From positions 620,001 to 684,000 of the forward strand of contig NZ_KB907546.1 in the NCBI RefSeq assembly GCF_000382125.1: a stretch of 64,000 nt of DNA. Direction: 5' to 3'. How positions within the stretch are numbered: position 1 is the stretch's first letter; each line of letters begins with the position of its first letter. The notes under the pieces were generated by a model. The model had not been told where the DNA came from and did not search any database. It saw only the letters and a program-made list of their open reading frames with translations. This document shows positions 53,816 to 63,300 of this stretch, in pieces. The stretch is from Eudoraea adriatica DSM 19308. GTDB lineage: Bacteria > Bacteroidota > Bacteroidia > Flavobacteriales > Flavobacteriaceae. Position numbers and translations under genes: made by a program.

Positions 53816-55006
53816 TTAATTTAAAAACTCAAAGATGCCAGCTGCACCCTGTCCTGTTCCCACACACATGGTTACCATGCCGTATTTTCCTTTCATTTGG
53901 CGTTTGCGCATTTCATCAAATAATTGCACAGAAAGTTTAGCTCCGGTACAACCTAAAGGATGACCAAGGGCAATAGCTCCTCCATTAACATTAACAAGAT
54001 CCTGATTAAGATTTAATTCCCTTATTACCGCCAGGGATTGAGAAGCAAAAGCTTCATTAAGCTCTATCAGTGAAATAGCATCTTGTTTTAAACCGGCTTG
54101 CTTTAGTGCCTTGGGAATTGCTTTTACTGGGCCTATTCCCATGATACGCGGTTCTACTCCTGCAGCGGCATAGTTTACCAGACGGGCAATGGGTTCTAAT
54201 TTTAATTCCTTCACCATTTCTTCACTCATCACCATGACAAAAGCTGCACCATCACTCATTTGAGATGAATTGCCTGCCGTAACACTGCCACCTGCTGCAA
54301 AAACAGGTTTTAATTTTGCAAGAACTTCTTTGGAAGTATCTTCCCTGGGGCCTTCATCTTTATTTACGGTATAGGTATTTGTTTCTTTTTTTCCAGCCGC
54401 ATTAACAAAGGTGTGTTCTACTTCAATAGGCACAATTTGTTCCTGAAACCTATTTTCGTTTTGTGCTTTCAATGCTTTCATATGAGAGTTGTATGCAAAA
54501 TCATCCTGATCAGCTCTTGAAACCTTAAATTGTTGTGCAACCGCCTCTGCGGTTAACCCCATACCCCAGTAATAGTCTTCATGTCCTTCTTTGGCGATTT
54601 CGTAATCGGGAGTTGGTTTGTATCCCCCCATAGGAATATAACTCATGCTCTCCGCTCCTCCCGCTATGATACAATCCGCCATGCCAGATTGAATCTTGGC
54701 TGTGGCAATACCGATAGTTTCCAGTCCGGAGGCACAATATCTGTTTACAGTAACACCGGGTACATCGTCTATCTCCAAACCCATCAGGGATATGAGCCGG
54801 GCCATATTCAGCCCTTGTTCTGCTTCGGGCATGGCATTGCCCACAATGACATCATCAATTCTTTTTTTGTCCAGTTGCGGCAACTCATTCATCATATAAG
54901 AGATGGTCTCTGCCGCCAATTCATCAGGCCTTTTAAACCGAAATAACCCTCTTGGAGCTTTGCCAACTGCTGTTCTATAAGCCTTAACTATATATGCTGT
55001 TTTCAT
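53816..55006 (-). CDS. fadA: Acetyl-CoA C-acyltransferase (thiolase)
   Basis: A 396-residue thiolase, which releases acetyl-CoA from 3-ketoacyl-CoA in the last beta-oxidation step. Active-site residues: Cys in NRYCASGLETIG, His in GGAIALGHPLGCTGA, and Cys in MVTMCVGTGQGAAG. It starts 5 bases downstream of the fadN stop, typical of a two-subunit complex encoded together. Length and motifs are standard for the degradative class. Confidence 0.94.
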   Translation of the reverse strand: MKTAYIVKAYRTAVGKAPRGLFRFKRPDELAAETISYMMNELPQLDKKRIDDVIVGNAMPEAEQGLNMARLISLMGLEIDDVPGVTVNRYCASGLETIGIATAKIQSGMADCIIAGGAESMSYIPMGGYKPTPDYEIAKEGHEDYYWGMGLTAEAVAQQFKVSRADQDDFAYNSHMKALKAQNENRFQEQIVPIEVEHTFVNAAGKKETNTYTVNKDEGPREDTSKEVLAKLKPVFAAGGSVTAGNSSQMSDGAAFVMVMSEEMVKELKLEPIARLVNYAAAGVEPRIMGIGPVKAIPKALKQAGLKQDAISLIELNEAFASQSLAVIRELNLNQDLVNVNGGAIALGHPLGCTGAKLSVQLFDEMRKRQMKGKYGMVTMCVGTGQGAAGIFEFLN

Positions 55007-55011
55007 TTTTT

Positions 55012-57417
55012 TTAATTTCTAAGTGGTTTACCTGTTTTTAACATGTGCTGAATTCGTTCCAGAGTTTTTCTCTCTGTGCAAAGCGATAAAAAAGCCTCCC
55101 GTTCCAGATCCAATAAGTATTGTTCAGTTACAAGACTTGCTTCAGATAAATCTCCCCCTGCCATTACATATGCAAGTTTATCCGCAATTTTTTTATCATG
55201 TTCACTTATATAATGGCCGGCTTCCATAGAATCTGTACCTACAAGGAACATACCCAGGGCCTGTTTCCCCAAAACCTTTACATCATTTCTTTTGACAGGT
55301 TGGGTATATCCTGCTTCGGCTAAAAGTTTTGCGTGTGATTTGGCTGTTGCTATCTGACGGTCTTTGTTTACAACAATAATGTCTTTTCCTTTTTGAAGAA
55401 TTCCCAGATCATATGCTTCATATGCCGAAGTAGAAACTTTGGCCATTCCGATTGTCAGGAAATATTCCTGCAGCACATTTAATTCTACATCATTCTTTCT
55501 GAAAGTGTCAGATGCCCTTAAGGCCATTTCCTTAGAACCGCCACCACCCGGGATGACCCCAACACCAAATTCAACCAATCCGATATACGTTTCTGCAGCG
55601 GCAACAACTTTGTCGGCATGAAGCGATAATTCGCATCCTCCCCCAAGGCACATGCCATGAGGCGCAGAGACCGTAGGGATGGAAGAATAACGCATGCGCA
55701 TCATGGTATCCTGAAAGTATTTGATGGCCATGTTCAATTCATCGTACTCCTGTTCCACCGCCATCATGAAAATCATTCCTATATTGGCTCCAACTGAAAA
55801 ATTAGCCGCCTGATTACCTATGACCAGCCCTTGAAAATCCTTCTCGGCGAGGTCTACTGCTTTATTTAAACCCGCTAAAACGTCCCCGCCAATTGTATTC
55901 ATTTTAGATTGGAATTCTACATTTAGTATTCCATCTCCAAGATCTTCAATTACTACCCCACTATTTTTAAAAACTTCGTTAGACTTTCGTATGTTATCTA
56001 AAATGATGAAGGCATCCTGGCCGGGCACCTTAACCATGGTCTTCTGTGGAATATCGTAAAAACAGGTAGCCCCATCCTTAACAGTATAGAATGAAGACGA
56101 TCCCGAGTCCTTAAGCTCCTTAACCCAGGCTGCAGGATTAAGGCCCTCATCTTCCATGATTTTCAGGCCTTTTTCAAAACCAATGGCATCCCATATTTGA
56201 AATGGACCATGTTCCCAACCGAACCCGGCTTTCATGGCGTCATCAATTTTATATAATTCATCTGTAATCTCCGGGATGCGGTGCGAAACGTATGCAAAAA
56301 GAGCTGCAAAGCTTTTACGGTAAAATATACCTGCTTTGTCCTTGCCATCAACCAGTACTTTAAAGCGATCAATTACTTTATCTATGGGCTTGGTATTTTC
56401 CAGGGTGGCAAAATTCGCTCTCTTTTTTGCCCTGTAATCCATCGTATCCAGATCCAGGCTAAGAATTTCACTTTTCCCGTCACTGGCCTTTACTTTTTTA
56501 TAGAAGCCCTGCCCTGTTTTACTTCCGAGCCATTTGTTTTCGGACATGGTTTGGATAAATTCCGGCAATTTAAATAATTCATGTTGTTCATCATCCCTGC
56601 AATTTTCATAGATTCCGTTTGCCACATGTACCAGGGTGTCCAGTCCTACCACATCTACGGTTCTGAATGTTGCAGATTTTGGTCTGCCAATTACAGGCCC
56701 TGTTAGTTTATCTACCTCTTCCACAGTTAGTCCCAGGTCCTTAACCATGTGAAACAAGCTTTGAATACTAAAAATCCCAATTCTATTTCCTATGAATGCA
56801 GGGGTATCCTTTGCCACTACCGATGTTTTACCAAGAAATTTTTCACCATAGTTATTTAAAAAATCCAGCACGGATTGTTTCGTTTTTGGCCCGGGAATAA
56901 TTTCAAAAAGTTTAAGATAGCGCGCAGGGTTAAAGAAATGCGTGCCGCAGAAATGTTCCTGAAAATCATCACTTCTCCCTTCACTCATAAATTTAATGGG
57001 AATACCGGAGGTATTGGAAGTTATTAGTGTTCCCGGACTTCGATGTTTTTCGAGCTTTTCAAAAACGTTTTTCTTTATGTCAAGACGCTCTACAACAACC
57101 TCAATAATCCAATCAACCTGCCCTACTTTTGCTATATCATCTTCAAGATTTCCCGTAGTAATTCTGCTCGCGAATTTTGAATGATAAATAGGTGATGGTT
57201 TTGATTTTAAAGCTATTCCCAAAGAATCATTGACAATTCTATTTCTTACAGCCTTGTCCTTAAGTGTGAGCCCTTTTGATTTTTCTTTTTCATTTAGTTC
57301 CCCCGGTACAATATCCAGTAACAGGACTTCAACTCCAATATTTGCAAAGTGACAGGCAATTCCGCTACCCATTATACCGGAACCTATAACAGCTACTTTT
57401 TTAATATGCTTATTCAT
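55012..57417 (-). CDS. fadN: 3-hydroxyacyl-CoA dehydrogenase/enoyl-CoA hydratase (FadN-type)
   Basis: An 801-residue bifunctional enzyme for the middle steps of beta-oxidation. Domain order is dehydrogenase first (NAD motif VIGSGIMGSGIA at the N-terminus; ITSNTSGI; GTHFFNPARYLKL), hydratase last (about residues 490-700, VSAPHGMCLGGGCELSLHAD and VEFGVGVIPGGGGSKEM). This order and length match Bacillus subtilis FadN and are the reverse of E. coli FadB, where the hydratase is first. Start ATG overlaps the marR stop by 4 bases (ATGA type), so translation is coupled to the regulator. Confidence 0.94.
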   Translation of the reverse strand: MNKHIKKVAVIGSGIMGSGIACHFANIGVEVLLLDIVPGELNEKEKSKGLTLKDKAVRNRIVNDSLGIALKSKPSPIYHSKFASRITTGNLEDDIAKVGQVDWIIEVVVERLDIKKNVFEKLEKHRSPGTLITSNTSGIPIKFMSEGRSDDFQEHFCGTHFFNPARYLKLFEIIPGPKTKQSVLDFLNNYGEKFLGKTSVVAKDTPAFIGNRIGIFSIQSLFHMVKDLGLTVEEVDKLTGPVIGRPKSATFRTVDVVGLDTLVHVANGIYENCRDDEQHELFKLPEFIQTMSENKWLGSKTGQGFYKKVKASDGKSEILSLDLDTMDYRAKKRANFATLENTKPIDKVIDRFKVLVDGKDKAGIFYRKSFAALFAYVSHRIPEITDELYKIDDAMKAGFGWEHGPFQIWDAIGFEKGLKIMEDEGLNPAAWVKELKDSGSSSFYTVKDGATCFYDIPQKTMVKVPGQDAFIILDNIRKSNEVFKNSGVVIEDLGDGILNVEFQSKMNTIGGDVLAGLNKAVDLAEKDFQGLVIGNQAANFSVGANIGMIFMMAVEQEYDELNMAIKYFQDTMMRMRYSSIPTVSAPHGMCLGGGCELSLHADKVVAAAETYIGLVEFGVGVIPGGGGSKEMALRASDTFRKNDVELNVLQEYFLTIGMAKVSTSAYEAYDLGILQKGKDIIVVNKDRQIATAKSHAKLLAEAGYTQPVKRNDVKVLGKQALGMFLVGTDSMEAGHYISEHDKKIADKLAYVMAGGDLSEASLVTEQYLLDLEREAFLSLCTERKTLERIQHMLKTGKPLRN

Positions 57418-57878
57418 TGATGATGATTATTTAATTTTGTTTTCCTACCATATATTTTTTTCTCAGAAATAAGGACGTTTATGGTTTCCATAACCTTAAA
57501 AAAGTTGCCCAGTTCCTCCTCGCTCACATTTTGCCGTACTACTTCATTAAACCGTAATACAACGTCTTTCGAATCTTTACGTTTTTCAAGGCCAAAAGGG
57601 GTAAGATATATTAGCACACCGCGTCCATCATCCGGGTTGGGTTTTCTTGTAATTAGCCCCTTTTCTTCCATACTTTTTAGTATTCGTGAAAGGCTGGTGG
57701 CCTCCATCCCCATTTTAGGGCCAAGGGAAGTGGATGGCGTCCCGGTTTTAGGATCTATGCTAAGCAGCGTAAAACCAACGGCCATAGTGGTGCCAAAATT
57801 TTTGGCTTCCTCATTATACATTTTAGCAACGGATTGCCAGGTTGCACGTAAGGCATAATCTATGGTTATCTCCTTCAT
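57414..57878 (-). CDS. MarR-family regulator of the fatty-acid oxidation operon
   Basis: A 154-residue winged-helix regulator. MarR marks: TSLGPKMGMEATSLSRILKS (recognition helix), then the wing LITRKPNPDDGRGVLIYLT. It is the first gene of the operon and overlaps fadN by 4 bases. A 34-bp perfect palindrome lies 27 bases upstream of its start, next to the promoter element, so autorepression of the whole operon is likely. The ligand is presumably an acyl-CoA or fatty acid, by context only. Confidence 0.9.
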   Translation of the reverse strand: MKEITIDYALRATWQSVAKMYNEEAKNFGTTMAVGFTLLSIDPKTGTPSTSLGPKMGMEATSLSRILKSMEEKGLITRKPNPDDGRGVLIYLTPFGLEKRKDSKDVVLRFNEVVRQNVSEEELGNFFKVMETINVLISEKKIYGRKTKLNNHHQ

Positions 57879-57897
57879 AAGATCTTTAATTGTTCTT

Positions 57898-57905
57898 CAA
57901 AGATA
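57898..57905 (-). promoter_or_regulatory. -7 element of the marR-fadNAE promoter
   Basis: On the minus strand this reads TATCTTTG, an exact TAnnTTTG match, 19 bases before the marR ATG. No TTG lies at the normal -33 spacing; that place is taken by the palindrome at 57906-57939. Confidence 0.6.
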
Positions 57906-57939
57906 TAAAAATTTATTATGCATGCATAATAAATTTTTA
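57906..57939. promoter_or_regulatory. 34-bp perfect palindrome, probable MarR operator
   Basis: A perfect inverted repeat centred between 57922 and 57923, core TTATTATGCATGCATAATAA (57912-57931 lies within it). It directly abuts the -7 element and covers the region where -33 contacts would occur, so a bound MarR dimer would block RNA polymerase. MarR family operators are typically palindromes of this kind. Confidence 0.75.
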
Positions 57940-58016
57940 AGATTAACCTGACGTTTTATATAATGTAATTAAAGTGAAATCAGTAGTTTTTATTTCTGCA
58001 AGGAGAGCATCTGCTA

Positions 58017-59789
58017 TTAGTGACCGTATATTTGATTGTAGAGGTCCATATACTTTTCTTTAATAATCTTCCTGCGAAGTTTCATAGTAGGAGTGAGGTG
58101 TCCTTCGTCTACACTCCAAACATTTGGAGTGAGCCTGAATTGCTTTATTTTTTCCCATTTGGCAAATTTCTCATTGGCGTGATCAACTTCTTCCTGAAAT
58201 CTGGCCAGAATTTTTGGATTAGCAACGATTTCTGCATGGGATTCAAGTTGAATATTATGTCTTAGACCCCATTCCTTCAAAAATTCAAAATTAGGTTGAA
58301 TAAGTGCCGCAGGCATTTTTTCGCCTTCTCCTATAACCATTATTTGTTCGATAAATCTGGATTGTTTAAATCTGTTTTCCAATACCTGAGGTGCTACATA
58401 TTTCCCACCTGAGGTTTTGAACATTTCTTTCTTGCGATCTGTAATCCTGAGGAAACCATCCGCATCTAATTCGCCAATGTCACCGGTGTGAAAAAAGCCA
58501 TCCTTTAATACTTCAGCACTTTTCTCAGTATCTCGGTAATAGCCCATCATTACCTGTGGCCCTTTTATGCAAATCTCGCCATCTGCCTCAATTTTAACTT
58601 CAGTTCTTCCTATTGGTTTGCCTACGGTACCTATCTTAAAACCATTATTCCGCATATCATTTACGGAGACAACAGGAGAAGTTTCGGTGAGTCCATAACC
58701 TTCCATGAGTCCCATTTCGGCTGCATTGAAGATCCTTGCCAATCTGGGCTGCAAAGCTGCACTTCCTGATGCAATGAGGTCAAGATTCCCTCCAAGACCA
58801 GCTTTCCATTTACTAAAAATTAATTTGCGGGCCAGTTTGAGTTGTTGCTCATACCACCATCCGTTTTGGCCATAGGGTTCATATCTGAGCCCAACGTTTA
58901 CTGCCCAAAAAAACAAGAACTTTTTAATCCCTTTTAAGTCTGCACCTTTTGCAATTATTTTATCATAGACCTTTTCTATAAGTCTGGGAACAGCAGTCAT
59001 CACATGAGGTTCAACCTCTTTTAAGTTATCACTAATTGTTTCCAAAGATTCAGCAAAATAGATAGAAACGCCCCTGTACTGATAGAGATACATAAGCATT
59101 CGTTCATAAATGTGACAAACCGGCAGGAAACTAAGTGCTTTTACCGCCCCATCGGCAATGGGCAATCTGTATGAACTTTCCAAAGCATTGCTAACAATGT
59201 TGTCATGAGACAACATAACTCCTTTTGGCCTTCCTGTTGTGCCGGAGGTATAAATAAGGGTGGCCAGGTCTCCGGGTTTTACAGAATCTTTTAGCTTTTC
59301 AACGTCACTCTGGTTAGACTTGTCTTTGCCGAGCTCTAATATTTCTCTCCAGTTCCTGCAGTCTTCTATTTCATCAAAGGAATATATTTCCTTCAATGAC
59401 GGAACTCTGGTTTTTACTGACTTAACTTTTTCATAAACTTCCCTGCAAGAAACAAAGCAATAAACACATTCAGAATGGTTGAGTACATAGGCGTAATCCT
59501 CTTCTGAAATTGTTGGATAAATAGGTACATTCTGAGCTCCCAACTGTAAAACACCAATATCCATTATATTCCACTCAGTCCGGTTGGTCATGGAAATCAG
59601 AGCAATCTTATCATTGGCTTTTACACCTAACCGCAATAGCGCTCTGCTCACAGTATTTGCCTTGTCAACATAATCTTGAGTAGATGTCGCAACCCACTTT
59701 CCATCGTATTTGGTATTAAGGGATTTGTCGAGGTTAAATTTTTCTAATTGATAATATGGAAAATCAAAAAGGCGGGTTATGTTTTGCAT
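58017..59789 (-). CDS. fadD: Long-chain acyl-CoA ligase (AMP-forming)
   Basis: A 590-residue adenylate-forming enzyme that activates fatty acids to acyl-CoA for the oxidation operon downstream. Motifs: P-loop LIYTSGTTGRPKGVML, the A5 motif GYGLTETSPVVSVN, the A7 region FHTGDIGELDADGFLRITDR and the C-terminal catalytic Lys region (HLTPTMKLRRK). The fatty-acyl linker motif and length are those of the long-chain (FAA1/FadD15-like) group. It lies upstream of marR on the same strand with a 138-bp gap containing the operator, so it is probably a separate transcript. Confidence 0.92.
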   Translation of the reverse strand: MQNITRLFDFPYYQLEKFNLDKSLNTKYDGKWVATSTQDYVDKANTVSRALLRLGVKANDKIALISMTNRTEWNIMDIGVLQLGAQNVPIYPTISEEDYAYVLNHSECVYCFVSCREVYEKVKSVKTRVPSLKEIYSFDEIEDCRNWREILELGKDKSNQSDVEKLKDSVKPGDLATLIYTSGTTGRPKGVMLSHDNIVSNALESSYRLPIADGAVKALSFLPVCHIYERMLMYLYQYRGVSIYFAESLETISDNLKEVEPHVMTAVPRLIEKVYDKIIAKGADLKGIKKFLFFWAVNVGLRYEPYGQNGWWYEQQLKLARKLIFSKWKAGLGGNLDLIASGSAALQPRLARIFNAAEMGLMEGYGLTETSPVVSVNDMRNNGFKIGTVGKPIGRTEVKIEADGEICIKGPQVMMGYYRDTEKSAEVLKDGFFHTGDIGELDADGFLRITDRKKEMFKTSGGKYVAPQVLENRFKQSRFIEQIMVIGEGEKMPAALIQPNFEFLKEWGLRHNIQLESHAEIVANPKILARFQEEVDHANEKFAKWEKIKQFRLTPNVWSVDEGHLTPTMKLRRKIIKEKYMDLYNQIYGH

Positions 59790-59917
59790 ACTAAGTTTCT
59801 GAATCGTAATTGCAAAATAAGAAAAGGTAGCGGTATTATAAAGGAGTATTGCTAAAAAAAGACCTTATTATTTTATAATCTGACAATAAAAAGTATTCCT
59901 AAAGGTAAGATTCTAAT

Positions 59918-60373
59918 TTAGTGAAAATGAAGTTTCATGCCCTCATGCGATGCAATGAAGCCTAGTTTTTCATAAAATTTCAATGCCGATTTTCTTTTTT
60001 TGTCGGTTGTAAGTTGCACTACATGCGCTCCTTTTTTCTTAGCGCGGTCTATGGCCCATTGAAAAAGCTGCTGTCCAATGCCTTTGTTCCTGTAATTTTC
60101 ATGAACCCTTACCGCTTCTATCTGTGCCCTGATACCACCCCGGTAGGTTAGATATTGTATAAAACTTAGCTGTAAAGTACCTATTACAACATCAGATTTG
60201 TTAACCATTACCACCAATTCCTGGTTATGGTCGGAATTAATCTTATCAAATGCATTTAAATACTCCCCCGGTAAAGGTGTGCTGAAGTTTTCCCTTAACC
60301 TGCCTAATTCGTCATTAGCTAAGAGTTCTACGATTGCTGATAAGTCACTATGTTCTGCCTTTCGGATAATCAA
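59918..60373 (-). CDS. GNAT family N-acetyltransferase
   Basis: A 151-residue GNAT acetyltransferase. The acetyl-CoA-binding motif A is seen as VHENYRNKGIGQQLFQWAIDRA and motif B as AHVVQLTTDKKRKSALKFYEKLGF. The substrate is unknown. Its start overlaps the purL stop by 4 bases, so it is translationally coupled to purL; that placement does not imply a role in purine synthesis. Confidence 0.9.
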   Translation of the reverse strand: MIIRKAEHSDLSAIVELLANDELGRLRENFSTPLPGEYLNAFDKINSDHNQELVVMVNKSDVVIGTLQLSFIQYLTYRGGIRAQIEAVRVHENYRNKGIGQQLFQWAIDRAKKKGAHVVQLTTDKKRKSALKFYEKLGFIASHEGMKLHFH

Positions 60374-63300
60374 GATACTTCGTTCTGTTTATCTATCCAT
60401 TTTCTGGCATTTGTAAAAGCTTCCAGCCACGGTGATATTTCGTCTTTTCTGTCCTTCGGGTAATAGGCCCAGTTCCATGGAAAGATGGAACGCTCAATGT
60501 GTGGCATAGTCACTAAATGCCTTCCTGTTTTGTCACATATCATTGCAGTATTAAAATCACTTCCATTAGGGTTTGAAGGATAGTCAGCATAACCATATTT
60601 AGCCACAATATTGTATTTTTTTTCATCCAATGGAAGACTGAACTTCCCTTCACCATGGGATATCCATACACCCAGCGTAGTTCCTGAAAGTGAAGAAAGC
60701 ATGACAGAATTGTTAGATTCAATTTTAACCGAAGTGAAGCTGCTTTCGTGCTTGTGTGAATTATTAAAGGCCATTTTACCATGAACATCATGCTCCGGAT
60801 TTACTAATTCTAATTCCATAAAGAGCTGACACCCGTTGCATATGCCAACTGACAATGTATCTTTCCTCTCAAAAAAGTTTAGGAGTGATTGCCTTGCCTT
60901 TTCATTATATTTAAAAGCGCCTGCCCAGCCCTTGGCACTGCCCAGAACATCGGAATTTGAGAAGCCGCCTACGGCCCCTATGAACTGTATGTCTTCCAGA
61001 GTCTCCCTTCCCGCGATAAGGTCGGTCATGTGTACGTCCTTGACATCAAATCCTGCAAGGTACATAGCATTGGCCATTTCACGTTCAGAATTGCTTCCTT
61101 TTTCTCTTAAAATTGCTGCCTTCGGACGTCGCGCGTTTTCTTTACTCCTTTGGGGATGTTGATTTTGAAAAGTTTGAGGGAAGTTAAAATTCAGAGGTTG
61201 TTTCTTATAATTTTCATATCTGGATTTGGCAAGATCTTCCGAGGTTTGCCTGCTGTCTAAGAGATAAGAGGTCTTATACCAGTCATCGCGTAAACTGCCA
61301 ATATTCAAACTTAGTTCTACTTCTTGATTTTTTAATTTTAAATCCGCTTGTGCGATAACTTCCCCTATTTTCCTGAAATCTACTCCGGCCTGCTTCAATT
61401 TTACTTCTATTGAATCATCTTTGGATTGAAAGACAAGCCCTGAATTTTCGGCAAATAACAATTTAACCGTGTCTTTTTCCCCCAGTTCACTCAGATTTAA
61501 GGTTGCCCCCAGGTTTACATCTGCAAAACACATTTCTAAGAGCGTGGTAATCAATCCACCTGAGGATACATCATGGCCGGCTATAATTTGACCGGATTTT
61601 ATCAAATCCTGGAGGGTGTTAAATACTTTAATGACATAAGACGAATCCTTTATTGTAGGGGCTTTGTCACCAATTCTATTGAGGATTTGGGCAAATGAAG
61701 ATCCGCCCAGTTCATATGTATCCCGAGAGATGTTAATATAATATATACTGCCAGCACCAGTTTGAAATACAGGCTCCACTACTTTAGTGATATCCGAGCA
61801 ATTTGCTGCTGCTGAAATAATTACGGTTCCCGGAGCAATAACCTCTTCATCCCCGTATTTTTGTTTCATAGATAATGAATCCTTGCCCGTGGGAACATTG
61901 ATCCCCAGTTCAATGGCGAAGTCCGATATAGCTTTTACTGCTTCATACAGCCTGGCATCTTCTCCTTGGTTTCTGCAGGGCCACATCCAGTTAGCTGAGA
62001 GAGCAACCGATTTTAAGCCATCTTTTAAAGGTGCCCAGACAATATTTGACAGGGCTTCGGCAATACTGTTCCTGCTTCCGGCAACCGGATCAATTAAACC
62101 ACTTATAGGAGAATGACCAATAGAAGTTGCAATTCCTTCCCTTCCCTTAAAATCCAATGCCATTACACCACAATTGTTCAGTGGCAATTGCAGAGGTCCG
62201 GCACACTGTTGTTTGGCTACCCTGCCGCCAACACATCGGTCTACCTTATTTGTCAACCAGTCCTTGCAGCCAACTGCTTCGAGCTGAAGTACTTGTTCCA
62301 GATACTTGTGAAAAAATTCTATTTTATAAGTAGTTTCCTGATATTTCCTGTCAACCGTAATATCGTCCATGATGGTTTTTGGTGAGCTACCGAACATATC
62401 TGAAAGTTCAAGGTCCATTGGCTTAATGCCTTTAGTTTCAGATTCAAAGGTAAATCTATGATCACCGGTGACATCTCCAACATCATAAATGGGGGAACGT
62501 TCCCTGTCTGCAATTCTATGTAACAAGGCCATATTTTCAGTGCCCATTACCAGGCCCATGCGTTCCTGAGATTCATTACCTATAATTTCCTTGGCAGAAA
62601 GTGTAGGGTCACCAATGGGGAGCTTGTCCAGATCTATTTTTCCTCCTGTCTCTTCCACCAATTCGGATAAACAGTTTAAATGGCCACCGGCACCATGGTC
62701 ATGAATAGAAACTATGGGATTCTCTTTACTTTCTACAAGACCGCGTATTGCATTGGCTGCGCGCTTTTGCATTTCCGGGTTAGACCGTTGCACGGCATTT
62801 AATTCTATAGCAGAACTAAATTCTCCTGTATCGGCACTAGATACGGCTGCGCCGCCCATACCTATCCGGTAATTGTCACCCCCAAGTATCACTATTTTAT
62901 CTCCTTTTTTCGGAGTTCCTTTCAGGGCTTGGTCTGCTTTGCCATAGCCTATGCCCCCGGCAAGCATAATAACCTTATCATATCCCAACTTTCTGGAATG
63001 CTCTTCATGTTCAAAGGTCAATAAGGATCCTGATATTAAAGGTTGGCCAAATTTGTTGCCAAAATCAGAAGCTCCGTTGGATGCTTTTATAAGGATATCC
63101 ATTGGAGTTTGGTATAACCAGGGTCTTTCCTGCATTCCATTTTCCCAGGGCCTGTTTTTTTCAAGGCGTGAATAAGAAGTCATGTATACGGCAGTTCCAG
63201 CGACGGGCAATGAGCCCTTACCTCCTGCCAACCGATCCCTGATCTCACCTCCGGAACCTGTAGCTGCTCCGTTAAAAGGCTCTACCGTAGTGGGGAAGTT

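Noticed and set aside
58017-59789. Acyl-CoA ligase as first gene of the marR-fadNAE operon
   Set aside because: A 138-bp gap with a complete promoter-operator lies between it and marR, so a separate transcript is more likely; read-through cannot be excluded.
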